Below, in pieces: positions 8,583-16,656 of a DNA stretch of 47,894 nucleotides. The stretch comes from Mesorhizobium sp. M7A.F.Ca.US.008.03.1.1 (GTDB lineage Bacteria; Pseudomonadota; Alphaproteobacteria; Rhizobiales; Rhizobiaceae): positions 1 to 47,894 of the forward strand of contig NZ_RZRU01000008.1 in NCBI RefSeq assembly GCF_003997495.1. Direction: 5' to 3'. How positions within the stretch are numbered: the stretch's first letter is position 1; the number at the start of each line of letters is the position of its first letter. Position numbers and translations under genes: made by a program. The notes under the pieces are model-generated. The model was not told where the DNA came from. It did not search any database and saw only the letters and a list, made by a program, of their open reading frames with translations.

Positions 8583-8635
8583 ACGGCCGAGCTGCGTTGA
8601 GTTTCGGCTGCCCGCTACAGTCGAAGGAGGTTCTT

Positions 8636-8881
8636 ATGCAGATGATGGGAATTGTCGTCAGCCGAGACCAGGCTCCGATCGTGGAATTCCGCGGAGAGGG
8701 AGGCGAGAGTATTACAGTGACCCTGCAGGCCGGGCACAATCTTGCCAACGACGAACTCATTGCAAAGGCCAAGGCTATGATGATTCAAGTCGCTCAGTTC
8801 GGGACGGACCAAGTCAAAAGTTCAGTCACGTCTGATGGGTCGCCAACCGATGAGGTTATGGAATCCGAACTGTCGAGATAG
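8636..8881 (+). CDS. Conserved-looking small protein, 81 residues
   Basis: A perfect AAGGAGG lies six bases before the ATG, which sets this start against a longer open frame beginning at 8132. The product is a small acidic alpha/beta protein with a Met-rich start, a strand region around IVEFRGEGGESITVTLQ, and a helix around ELIAKAKAMMIQ. I do not recognise the family. It follows the 8385 gene by 53 bases on the same strand and is probably in its transcript. Confidence 0.65.
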   Translation: MQMMGIVVSRDQAPIVEFRGEGGESITVTLQAGHNLANDELIAKAKAMMIQVAQFGTDQVKSSVTSDGSPTDEVMESELSR

Positions 8882-9132
8882 CTTAGCTCAGTGCCGGGTT
8901 GCAAGGCTAGCGGTTCTATTGCGGCGAGCGTGTTTGTCATCAGCCAGATGGCGATCAGCGGTCAAGGCCGGGGAGGCGAACAACCACCTCCGGGGCAGCC
9001 TTGCCCAACGGAGCGGGCAATACTTAGATACAGGGCGACCGAAGTCGCCGGATGGCTGGAGCCAGCACCGCGCAGACGAATTGTCATGATCATGAGCCGT
9101 AGCCCTTGCTGATTGGAAAGTGACGGCATGGC

Positions 9133-9157
9133 GGAACTTCGGATCGCCGCCGCGCTT
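9133..9157 (+). promoter_or_regulatory. EcfG-like promoter, CTT variant
   Basis: GGAAC at 9133-9137, 18 bases, TT at 9156-9157. The -10 reads CTT rather than GTT, so it is a weaker match than others here. It lies 23 bases before the 9180 ATG. Confidence 0.4.
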
Positions 9158-9179
9158 AACCAGGCGGAGGAGTTATCAG

Positions 9180-9467
9180 ATGAACGCGACCAAAGAGTTT
9201 TTTGAAAACTGGCTGCAGGAGAATGTCGACACTCTTGCTGGCGAAGAGGTGAGCTTCGCCGAGTTGGCCCAGCAATTCGAGCAGGATGCCGAAGCGGCCG
9301 GTTATGGTCGCCAGGTGCGTGAGGACGAGCTCGGAAACATTGAAGACGCGATCGAGCAAGCGCTAAAGAATGCCGGGACTGAGATGCATGGTAGCGTTGA
9401 CGGAGAGGCCGGCGATGTGGCCGTCATGGAGGCGCTGGAGGTCGAAGATGCCAAAAGCGGGCCATAG
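9180..9467 (+). CDS. Small acidic protein resembling DUF768
   Basis: This 95-residue acidic helical protein opens with a FFENWLQENV helix, followed by SFAELAQQFEQDAEAAGY and an EDELGNIEDAIEQAL helix. That layout resembles DUF768, a family of small proteins abundant in Mesorhizobium with unknown function. I rate that link as moderate. GGAGGAG lies seven bases before the ATG. An EcfG-like promoter is immediately upstream. Confidence 0.68.
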   Translation: MNATKEFFENWLQENVDTLAGEEVSFAELAQQFEQDAEAAGYGRQVREDELGNIEDAIEQALKNAGTEMHGSVDGEAGDVAVMEALEVEDAKSGP

Positions 9468-9515
9468 CCTTCACCAGATTAGCTCTATTCGTTTGTCGAA
9501 GTTGCCGGGGTAGCC

Positions 9516-9641
9516 ATGGAGCAGTTTCGCAAGGACATGGCCGCCTTGGCAGAGCCGGCTTTCTGGGTGACGATAGGTTTGCTTCTGGTCCCGTATGCGC
9601 TTGGAACCGTGCTCCTCGTTTGGACCTGCGGCTGCCTATAA
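9516..9641 (+). CDS. Putative single-pass membrane peptide, 41 residues
   Basis: The frame codes for a short charged N-terminus followed by one hydrophobic helix (about residues 16-37) and a Cys-Gly-Cys end. It is too short for most gene callers. The ribosome site is poor (CCGGGG ten bases upstream). It follows the DUF768-like gene by 48 bases on the same strand. Small membrane peptides are common in stress regulons, but this one is only tentative. Confidence 0.35.
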   Translation: MEQFRKDMAALAEPAFWVTIGLLLVPYALGTVLLVWTCGCL

Positions 9642-9659
9642 GCTTGACGGCTCTAACGC

Positions 9660-9758
9660 TCAATTCCCTACAATACCCCAGCTAATGCGCTTGCGGGGAT
9701 CCTGTGCTGCAGCAAAGATCTGAACGATCTCGTCGCCAGGAAAATTCATCGTCGACAC
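9660..9758 (-). CDS. Putative micro-protein, 32 residues
   Basis: A GTG at 9758 follows AAAGGAG with four bases between. The product has a protein-like sequence (GDEIVQIFAAAQDPRKR) and ends at 9660. No homolog is known to me. The ATG three codons further in is the alternative start but sits further from the ribosome site. Confidence 0.28.
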   Translation of the reverse strand: MSTMNFPGDEIVQIFAAAQDPRKRISWGIVGN

Positions 9759-9970
9759 CAAGCTCCTTTGCTCCCGGTAACAAAATCGCACCGCTGCGGC
9801 TGACAGATTTTTCGAGAGGGGAGAAGGCCGCCGTTCATGTGCAGGCGCCGACGCTATCTGAGCTCTCAAAGTTCCAGCCACGGCCCTCCATCACAATGCT
9901 CCGATCACACGCCTGAGCACCCGCGCGTTCCTTACATCCGAAAATAGCCCAGCAGCTTGCGAGCTGCCTG

Positions 9971-9995
9971 GGAACACTTCCGCCATTTCGAAGTT
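9971..9995 (+). promoter_or_regulatory. EcfG/RpoE2-type promoter of the small basic protein operon
   Basis: GGAAC 9971-9975, 17 bases, GTT 9993-9995. It precedes the ATG at 10018 by 22 bases. The three short genes 10018-10587 follow without a gap that would need another promoter. Confidence 0.65.
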
Positions 9996-10017
9996 CGACC
10001 CGCATAGGAGAACCGAG

Positions 10018-10170
10018 ATGGCCATCTCACAAGCGGACAACGACAACCACCTGCGCAAGAAGCCGGCTCATGGAGGCAAAATCTCGCCCGAGGGGACGAT
10101 AGACCAGGTTAGAGCACGACCCAGGTATAAAATGGCACTGCGGGCGACAAGAGTTAAGGCGAGGCGCTGA
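10018..10170 (+). CDS. Small basic protein, 50 residues
   Basis: The product is strongly basic, with many Arg and Lys in the second half, and has no hydrophobic segment. AGGAG lies eight bases before the ATG, and an EcfG-type promoter just upstream. The stop is separated from the next ATG by one base (TGAGATG), so translation is coupled. Nucleic-acid or ribosome binding is possible from charge alone. No family is known to me. Confidence 0.55.
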   Translation: MAISQADNDNHLRKKPAHGGKISPEGTIDQVRARPRYKMALRATRVKARR

Positions 10171-10171
10171 G

Positions 10172-10372
10172 ATGCCGCGGACCAATGATAACGGTCGCAA
10201 CGAGAAGACCACATCAGCTGCAGCAATCATTGTCGACAAGGAACGTGCTGAGCGCGCCGCCAAGACGGCGCGGTTGAAGGAAGCGCGCCTCGCACAAGCC
10301 ATCACGCCCGGTCCCATCCAACGCAAGCCGCGTATCACCAAAAAAATTCGCAGGATTTTTGTTGCTGGCTAG
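10172..10372 (+). CDS. Small basic helical protein, KTARL family, copy 1
   Basis: This 66-residue product has a central charged helix, KERAERAAKTARLKEARLAQ, which is nearly repeated in the next gene (10381) and, more distantly, at 20554. The ends are basic. I do not recognise the family. The tandem paralogs and shared EcfG control suggest a stress protein, perhaps a nucleic-acid binder. The start is one base after the preceding stop. Confidence 0.65.
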   Translation: MPRTNDNGRNEKTTSAAAIIVDKERAERAAKTARLKEARLAQAITPGPIQRKPRITKKIRRIFVAG

Positions 10373-10380
10373 GAGGTGCC

Positions 10381-10587
10381 GTGACTCGCAATCATGACAA
10401 GGAAAGATACGACCGCGCCAAGCGTATCAGCCAAGAGATGCTGGACGCTGAACGCGCGCAACGCGCCGAGAAGACGGCGCGGCTGAGACAAGCAAGGCTT
10501 GCACAGCGTCAGGTGGAGTCGTCGCCGGCGCAGCCGCAAACTCATCGCAAACCCAACCAAGCTCTCAAAAAAGAAGCCGTGAGGTGA
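10381..10587 (+). CDS. Small basic helical protein, KTARL family, copy 2
   Basis: This 68-residue paralog of the preceding gene shares the helix pattern AERAQRAEKTARLRQARLAQ. It starts with GTG after AGGAGG, and that site overlaps the stop of copy 1, so the two are coupled. The C-terminus is rich in Gln, Pro and Lys. A third member at 20554 has its own EcfG-like promoter. Confidence 0.65.
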   Translation: MTRNHDKERYDRAKRISQEMLDAERAQRAEKTARLRQARLAQRQVESSPAQPQTHRKPNQALKKEAVR

Positions 10588-10715
10588 TTGAAGTATTTTA
10601 GGCTCTCCACATCCTTGCGGAACACTTGGAAGAAACGTGACCAGTCCAGGCGACGAGCGCCGCTCGGATGGCGAGCAATCGCGGGGACTTCTGCATCTCC
10701 GCATCCTCGCCATTA

Positions 10716-12011
10716 TTAAAGCTGGGAGCGAAACCTGCTCGCAAAGTAGTCGGTGACCTTTTCGCTTATCGGACGCGCTTGCCATTCTTCCAGACTGACC
10801 TGCCTTGATCGCTTCAGGTCCTCGTTGAAAACGTCTATTTGCGTCCGCGCAAATACCAAGCCGTAGACATTCAGACTGGCCTCATCGTTGAGGCGCGAGG
10901 AACGCTCATCCAAATTAGCCGAGCCAAAGCTCACCCAGACGTCGTCGACGATCAAAAGCTTCGGATGGTACATTGTGGGTTGAAACTCAAAGATGCGCAC
11001 CCCGGCCTTGAGCAATTCGCCCCAGAAGTAACGTGAACCCTTTCGCACTATAGGCACATCCGTCAGCCAATTGGGAACGATGACATCGACCGAGACGCCT
11101 CGCCTCCTTGCATCAAGAATCTGCTGCAGGGCTATGTCGTCCGGCACGAAGTAGGCCATGCCGATACGCAGATGATCCTTGGCCGCGGCTATTGCCGACA
11201 ACATCATCAGCTCCATGTTCTCCGAGCCGTTTGGCTGCGAAGAAAGTATTAGCTGGGCATCGAGCTCACCAGCGGGCGCAACTGCAGGGTAGAACTTCCC
11301 GCCCTGCAATGCCTCGCCGGTCGTCTCCAGCCAGTTTTCGGCGAACGCCGCCTGGAATGCGGCCACGGCGGGTCCTTCGATCCGGTAATGCGTGTCGCGC
11401 CATTCATTTGAGTTGCGTGCGTTCCCGCGCCAATTGTCGGCGATGCCGACCCCGCCAGTGAAAGCGACCCGGCCATCGACGATCAGCAGCTTGCGATGAG
11501 TGCGGTTGTTTGCACGGTCCAACGTATACCAGCGTAGCGGCCGATAGCGTTCGAACCTCACACCGGCCGTGGTCATGATGTGGATCAAGTCCTCGTCGAA
11601 GGGAAGGCTGCCAACCCAGTCGACGTTCACGCGGACTTCGACGCCTTCGCTGGCCTTCGCCGCCAATGCGATCGCGAACTCGTAGCCGATGGCTCCTGAC
11701 CAATAGATATATGTCTCCATGTCGACGCTGGATCGAGCCGCCCCGATTGCTTGCAGCATTGACGGGAATATTTCGTCCCCGTTGATGAAAGTTTGGACCG
11801 CATTGGAACCGAACATCTGCCCCTGCGAATAGCTGCTCATCGTCTTGGAAAATTGGGGATCGGTAGCGTCGAACCGATGGGGGACAATTGATTGTAGAAC
11901 GCGCGGCTCTGGATCGAGATTGATGATCAGCACCGTGAGCAGGCTGGCGATGGTGGCAATGGCCAGATAGATGAGCACCTTTCGCCAAAGCTCAATGCCG
12001 GAGGTCTTCAT
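10716..12011 (-). CDS. Phospholipase D-family protein, cardiolipin synthase-like
   Basis: This 431-residue membrane-anchored protein has two HKD motifs: H172-K174-D179 in THRKLLIVDG, and H349-K351-D356 in YHPKLLIVDD. These form the active site that joins or hydrolyses phosphatidyl groups, as in bacterial ClsA/ClsB-type cardiolipin synthases. One transmembrane helix lies at about 10-31. The frame is open to 12158, but the ATG at 12011 fits the anchor and lies 37 bases after the upstream gene. It is probably co-transcribed with the iron permease-like gene. Stress-induced membrane lipid remodelling is a plausible role (inference). Confidence 0.88.
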   Translation of the reverse strand: MKTSGIELWRKVLIYLAIATIASLLTVLIINLDPEPRVLQSIVPHRFDATDPQFSKTMSSYSQGQMFGSNAVQTFINGDEIFPSMLQAIGAARSSVDMETYIYWSGAIGYEFAIALAAKASEGVEVRVNVDWVGSLPFDEDLIHIMTTAGVRFERYRPLRWYTLDRANNRTHRKLLIVDGRVAFTGGVGIADNWRGNARNSNEWRDTHYRIEGPAVAAFQAAFAENWLETTGEALQGGKFYPAVAPAGELDAQLILSSQPNGSENMELMMLSAIAAAKDHLRIGMAYFVPDDIALQQILDARRRGVSVDVIVPNWLTDVPIVRKGSRYFWGELLKAGVRIFEFQPTMYHPKLLIVDDVWVSFGSANLDERSSRLNDEASLNVYGLVFARTQIDVFNEDLKRSRQVSLEEWQARPISEKVTDYFASRFRSQL

Positions 12012-12048
12012 GCGGGCGCCTGACGCAACGGAGCCGAAAGGCTGCACG

Positions 12049-12375
12049 TCAATCGCCCCGCTGCTGGCGATGGCGATGTTTTTCGATCTCCTCGGGCTCT
12101 TGATCGTCGATCCGCGTGATGTTTGAAGCCGCGTCATCTGGCCGCAGAATCTCGTCAAGCTTGGCGTGGATCGCTTGAGTGTCGCGGTGCTCCGCGCGCT
12201 GAATGGACAGCGTCATCGCCCAGGTAAACAATGTAGCGGCTCCATGCCAATCCAAGCTCTGTCGCTCGAAAATCATCCAAAGGATTGCATAGGCCAGCAA
12301 CACCAGGAACGCAGCGGGACGGGAAGTCAGTGTGCCGATTGAGGTAAGGGCGCTCGTGATCGGATGATTTGCCAT
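12049..12375 (-). CDS. Low-affinity iron permease family protein
   Basis: This 108-residue membrane protein has two hydrophobic segments (about 20-38 and 43-60) and an IHAKLDEIL tail, matching the small Iron_permease family (PF04120-like) found in many alphaproteobacteria. Whether these short forms carry iron is unclear. The ATG at 12375 lies only seven bases after the -10 box of an EcfG-type promoter, so the mRNA may be leaderless. It heads a two-gene operon with the phospholipase-D protein. Confidence 0.78.
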   Translation of the reverse strand: MANHPITSALTSIGTLTSRPAAFLVLLAYAILWMIFERQSLDWHGAATLFTWAMTLSIQRAEHRDTQAIHAKLDEILRPDDAASNITRIDDQEPEEIEKHRHRQQRGD

Positions 12376-12382
12376 TCCAAAG

Positions 12383-12407
12383 AACTCGCGGCAGTGCCCC
12401 TGGTTCC
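12383..12407 (-). promoter_or_regulatory. EcfG/RpoE2-type promoter of the iron permease/PLD operon
   Basis: On the minus strand GGAAC (12407-12403), 17 bases, GTT (12385-12383). Expected transcription start is at or within a few bases of the ATG at 12375, which suggests a leaderless message. Confidence 0.6.
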
Positions 12408-12497
12408 CGCGAGGCATCATACCGGCCCGTCGTGGCCTACGTAACGGTACAGTGGCTTATGGGTCGGCCGCTTGAGTACACCGCCTCTGGGCGACCT

Positions 12498-15400
12498 TTA
12501 CTTTCGATCGAGCACCTTTCGGACCTTCTCGGCCAACTCGTCGATCGTGTAGGGTTTGGTCAAAAGCTCTGTCCCAAAATCGAGCGTGCCATTGTGAACA
12601 ATCGCGTTTCGCGCGTAGCCGGTGGTGTAGAGCACCTTCAGTGATGGGTGCGATGTCCTGAGTTTGTCCACCAGTTCGCGGCCTGACATTTCCGGCATGA
12701 CCACATCGGTGAACAGAAGCGAAGGCACTTGCCCGCTCTCCACGGCGGCAAGTGCGTCTCGTGGCCCCGACATTTCCAGGACGGAATAGCCCAGTTCACG
12801 CAGCGCTTCTGCGGCCATCAGGCGGACACGATCTTCATCCTCGACGATCATGATGACCTCGTCTGAACGTCCCGGGTGCTCCCCCGCCAACGTGGCGCTC
12901 GGGCTGTCAGGAACGCCGCCATACGACCGAGGTAGATAAATCTTCAAGGTGGTTCCGACACTGACTTCGGAATAGATCTTGACGCTGCCGCCGGACTGAC
13001 GAACAAATCCATATACTTGGCTAAGTCCCAACCCGGTACCCTTGCCGACCCCCTTTGTGGTGAAGAACGGATCGAAGGCTCTTGCCAGCACGTCCGCAGT
13101 CATGCCCGTTCCGGTATCGGTGACCGCTATCATCACAAACTGGCCCGAGGAGATTGCGTTTTCTCTCGCATACCGATCGTCAATGTGGGCGTTAGACGTT
13201 TCAATCGTCAGCTTTCCGCCGGCGGGCATGGCATCGCGTGCGTTGACGCAAAGGTTGAGCAATGCGCTTTCCAATTGCCCTGCATCGGCCTCCACATGCC
13301 ACAGCGCAGCGGCGAGCACCGTCTCGATTGCTATGGTCTCTCCAAGCGTTCGGCTCAGCAGTTCGCTCATGCCGGAGACGAGTCGATTAGGGTTCAGGCG
13401 CGTCGGTGCCAAGGGCTGCTGGCGGGAGAAGGCAAGCAGCCGCTTGGTAAGTTCCGCAGCGCGTTGTGCCCCATCGATTGCACCGGTGACGAAGTGGTTG
13501 ACGTTCGTGTCGCCGTTTCGGAGCTTGCGCTGCACGAGATTCAAACCGCCAATGATGACAGCCAGCATATTGTTGAAGTCGTGGGCGATGCCACCGGTAA
13601 GCTGTCCCACGGCCTCCATCTTCTGCGCCTGGCGCAGGTGCTCTTCTGCTCGGATGCGTTCGGCAACTTCCTCTGCCACACGTTGCTCAAGTGTGGCATT
13701 GAGTGTCTGCAGCGCTTTGAACAGACGGGAGTTGTCGATTGCCGTGGCGGCATGGCCGGCTAGCCCCAGCAAGGCTGTCTCATGCTCTGCGGCAAAGACA
13801 CCGCGACCGGAATGTCCGAAGAACAGGCCACCCAGCACTTCGCCCGATCGCGAAATGACCGGCACGGCAAGATAGGATCGCACGGGAAGATGGCCTTTCG
13901 GCATTCCCTTCCTCGGCGGATTTTTTCCATAGCGCGGATCCATGAGGATATCATCGGAACGCACCACACCGGTCCCGCGAAAAGTAGGCTCGAACACCGC
14001 CGTGTTGCGTGGCATGGGGAAGTTTTCGAAAGCGGAGCGTGGCGCTCCCGACAGCGCGTAGAGCATATAGCTATCGCCCTTGTCATTGAGGACATTGTAG
14101 AAAAAAGCTCCGAATTGCGCGCCTGACAGCGCCACGCCGGCGTCGGTGACAATCTGGACAATGCGGTCCACGTCCAGCTCGGCTGCCACGGCGGCGGCAG
14201 TCGCATTCATCATCTGAAGCTGGTTCTCCACCCGCTTTCGCGCGGTAATGTCGATGACGGTGCCGATGAAACGCACCGCGCGTCCGTACCGGAAAAGAGA
14301 TTCGCCCGTTGCAGCTATCCAACGCTCCTTTCCATCGCGCAGCCCGACCGTCCGATATTCGATGTCGTAACGGGAAGACTCGCCCGGCGCGAGCGCCTGA
14401 CGTACGGCCTCATCCGCCCGTTCACGGTCTTCTGGATGGAGACCCGCCAAGAACGCGCTCTCATATGTCACCTCCGCCTCAGGTGGCAGGCCGAAGAGAG
14501 CTTTGCATCGGTCGTCCCAACGCAGCACCCTTGTGATGGGATCATAGTCCCACGTTCCGATAGCGGCCGCATCGGTCGCTAGCCTTAGCCGCTCCTCGCT
14601 GGCTCGGGCAGCCTGTTCCGAGCGGACGCGCTCGATGTGAGCCCATGACCGCTCCGTCACCTCCGCCAGCAAGGACAGTTCGCGCTGCGACCAGACGCGG
14701 CGCTGCTTGTCGTGAACGGCCATTAGCGCAGCCAGCCGGCCTTGCTTGACCAAGGGCATGCAGATCGTTGCCGTTATGCCGATGTCCTGAAAGGTCTGTG
14801 CTTCCTCGGGTGCAATTTCCTCGAGATTGTTGTTGATGACGAGCGGCCGATTGGCGGTCAAATTGCCAACAGCGAGACGACCGAAATCGGCAAGACTGTA
14901 GTATCCCCTGATGCTAGGCGAGCCAGGAGCGCTCCAGTCGCCGCGAATAGTGAAGTGGTCCTGGTCCGGCTCCATGTCGGCATAGGCGCAAATCGAAACG
15001 CCAAGATGTTCGCCAAGTAGACGGGTGGTGACCTCCATGACAGCGTCGGCATCTGTCGCCGGGGAGATCTCTCTGCCGAGGCAGTCCAGAAAGGCGAGGC
15101 GCTCGGAGTTTTCACGCAAGGCCTTCTCCGCACGAAGCCGTTCAATTGCTGTGCGCGTCCGGTCAGCCACTTCCGAAATCAGTGCAACCTCGGCTGGCGT
15201 CCAGTGTCTTGGCTCGGAGTGATTAAGGTACAGTAACGCAACCAACCCGCCGTGCTCTGTGACCGGCATGTTGATGACGGATTGGGCGCTGATTGCTTTG
15301 AGAGCCTCGGCATGGTCGTGGGTTCGCGGGTCTGTCTCGGCATTCTCGAAGACGACCGTCTCGCCTCGTTTCAAATCATCGACATAGGAACCGTAGTCCC

Positions 15401-15644
15401 TGAAATTCAGAGTTCCGGCCAGACTTCGGATTCCCGGCGCGTTCCAGTCTCTGTCGATGACTATCGTTTCTTTCTCGAGATCGATCGTGCCATATCCGGC
15501 TCGACTGATGCCAAAATGCTTACCAAGCAATTCCGCTGCCGCGAATGCCAGTTCGGCAGGATCATCGATCTCCCGAATCCTGTCACCCAACCCCGCCAAA
15601 AGCTCGAAGCGCTGCACTTCAGACAAACGATCGCGTGACGTCAC
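12498..15644 (-). CDS. Hybrid sensor histidine kinase (GAF-GAF-PAS-GAF-HisKA-HATPase-REC)
   Basis: This soluble hybrid kinase has 1048 residues. Two GAF domains (about 27-172 and 190-340) are followed by a PAS/PAC domain (352-470) and a third GAF (485-640). The HisKA dimerisation helix has the phospho-accepting His688 in GGIAHDFNN. The ATPase domain has N-box NLCVNARDAM, DTGTGM and GKGTGLGLS. A C-terminal receiver has Asp980 in FTDVVMPEMSG and a TKPY lysine. There are no membrane segments, so signals are cytoplasmic. No response regulator is adjacent. An EcfG-like promoter lies between a TTG at 15713 and the GTG at 15644, which supports the GTG as the start. Confidence 0.88.
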   Translation of the reverse strand: MTSRDRLSEVQRFELLAGLGDRIREIDDPAELAFAAAELLGKHFGISRAGYGTIDLEKETIVIDRDWNAPGIRSLAGTLNFRDYGSYVDDLKRGETVVFENAETDPRTHDHAEALKAISAQSVINMPVTEHGGLVALLYLNHSEPRHWTPAEVALISEVADRTRTAIERLRAEKALRENSERLAFLDCLGREISPATDADAVMEVTTRLLGEHLGVSICAYADMEPDQDHFTIRGDWSAPGSPSIRGYYSLADFGRLAVGNLTANRPLVINNNLEEIAPEEAQTFQDIGITATICMPLVKQGRLAALMAVHDKQRRVWSQRELSLLAEVTERSWAHIERVRSEQAARASEERLRLATDAAAIGTWDYDPITRVLRWDDRCKALFGLPPEAEVTYESAFLAGLHPEDRERADEAVRQALAPGESSRYDIEYRTVGLRDGKERWIAATGESLFRYGRAVRFIGTVIDITARKRVENQLQMMNATAAAVAAELDVDRIVQIVTDAGVALSGAQFGAFFYNVLNDKGDSYMLYALSGAPRSAFENFPMPRNTAVFEPTFRGTGVVRSDDILMDPRYGKNPPRKGMPKGHLPVRSYLAVPVISRSGEVLGGLFFGHSGRGVFAAEHETALLGLAGHAATAIDNSRLFKALQTLNATLEQRVAEEVAERIRAEEHLRQAQKMEAVGQLTGGIAHDFNNMLAVIIGGLNLVQRKLRNGDTNVNHFVTGAIDGAQRAAELTKRLLAFSRQQPLAPTRLNPNRLVSGMSELLSRTLGETIAIETVLAAALWHVEADAGQLESALLNLCVNARDAMPAGGKLTIETSNAHIDDRYARENAISSGQFVMIAVTDTGTGMTADVLARAFDPFFTTKGVGKGTGLGLSQVYGFVRQSGGSVKIYSEVSVGTTLKIYLPRSYGGVPDSPSATLAGEHPGRSDEVIMIVEDEDRVRLMAAEALRELGYSVLEMSGPRDALAAVESGQVPSLLFTDVVMPEMSGRELVDKLRTSHPSLKVLYTTGYARNAIVHNGTLDFGTELLTKPYTIDELAEKVRKVLDRK

Positions 15645-15675
15645 TCCATTTCGCCCCCGGTCAGTTGGACTAGAT

Positions 15676-15700
15676 AATGCGGTCAGTCGCGAAGAGTTCC
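15676..15700 (-). promoter_or_regulatory. EcfG-like promoter of the hybrid kinase, ATT variant
   Basis: On the minus strand GGAAC (15700-15696), then 18 bases to TT (15677-15676). Expected start of transcription is near 15668, about 25 bases before the GTG at 15644. Confidence 0.5.
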
Positions 15701-15924
15701 AGGCGCCGAACAATAGGTCGGGGGCTAAGCCGCCGACGCATTTGCGAAGAAACTTGCGTCAGCGAAGGCCAAGTCATATGCGCCCTGAACGGATCAACGA
15801 TGCGCAGTGCATCATAGTTTAATGACACCTGCTGGGCTGTGCCGCATAAAGCCATCGTCAGCGGCTGTGTAACGGGCTCCGCTGCTTGGGAGCAATCCCC
15901 CTATAGCCGAATAGGAGCACCTGA

Positions 15925-16173
15925 ATGCTTAGCCGACCAACCCGGACGAATACGGAAGCTCTCTACCCCAGTGACCTGAACATCCTTCGCGCGGCATTTG
16001 ACGCGCTGTGCCAGGAATTTGCTATTTCGCCTGACACGGGGGCGGCCTATGCCGTCGCAAGAGAGCTGATCAGGCTGTTCCAAACAGGGATAACGGAAGC
16101 GGCCACGCTGATGATTGCCGTGCGCGCACGTTGGCGGGACGATTGGGAGATGGGAGGCGGCAACGCTGCCTGA
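15925..16173 (+). CDS. Hypothetical protein, 82 residues
   Basis: The product is a small helical protein with LYPSDLNILRAAFDALCQE and YAVARELIRLFQTGI helices. This pattern is seen in short uncharacterised rhizobial proteins, but I cannot name a family. AGGAGC lies seven bases upstream of the ATG. No EcfG motif was found upstream. It is divergent from the hybrid kinase across about 280 bases. Confidence 0.68.
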   Translation: MLSRPTRTNTEALYPSDLNILRAAFDALCQEFAISPDTGAAYAVARELIRLFQTGITEAATLMIAVRARWRDDWEMGGGNAA

Positions 16174-16284
16174 CGGTAGATGGTCATGCGAACACCGCCC
16201 GTTGCATCCTTTTCGACACCGCCGCGTTGAGCGTCAAACCTGCCAGAAATGTCCGATGCGCTGGCACAATGACTGGAGCGACTG

Positions 16285-16569
16285 ATGCCGAAATTTCGCT
16301 TCGAGTTTATCGAAGGCATGTCGCAGCCTGCAATCTTCGCCGATATGGCTGACCGAGATGAGGCTGTCAGAGAAGCGAAGCGCGCTGCCAAGGAGGCCAT
16401 GCTCGACGGAATTGTCGATGGCGTGGACCCGACCAGTTGGGTGACGAAGGTTTATGATGAGGCAGGCTATCTCGTCGCCACTCTCGGATTCCAGGATCTG
16501 GTCGCCGCGCCCAAGGATACGGAAGAGTTCAAGGAAACAGAGGAGCCCGGCGTCTTGCGGTCGGGTTGA
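16285..16569 (+). CDS. DUF6894-like protein, 94 residues
   Basis: It begins with the short beta-strand MPKFRFEF and then an acidic loop, DRDEAVREAKRAAKEA helix and a second strand region. This order resembles DUF6894, small alpha/beta proteins of unknown function common in rhizobia. A second DUF6894-like gene lies at 18730. Confidence in the family is moderate. No clear ribosome site beyond GGAGCGACTG is seen. Confidence 0.65.
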   Translation: MPKFRFEFIEGMSQPAIFADMADRDEAVREAKRAAKEAMLDGIVDGVDPTSWVTKVYDEAGYLVATLGFQDLVAAPKDTEEFKETEEPGVLRSG

Positions 16570-16622
16570 AGCCCGGTGTCTACGCTGTCGCCATCGAGCC
16601 AGATGTCCCGAAAACCGCCCTT

Positions 16623-16648
16623 GGAACATAGCGCGAAACCAAATCGTT
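16623..16648 (+). promoter_or_regulatory. EcfG-type promoter, N17-CGTT
   Basis: GGAAC 16623-16627, 17 bases, CGTT 16645-16648. Spacing is one base longer than most others in the window. It points at the frameshifted oxidoreductase, whose likely ATG is at 16657 or 16669. Confidence 0.5.
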
Positions 16649-16656
16649 CGGCGGTG

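Noticed and set aside
10637..10756. GTG-initiated frame of 39 codons
   Set aside because: It overlaps the end of the phospholipase-D gene and only has a weak GGAAG site.
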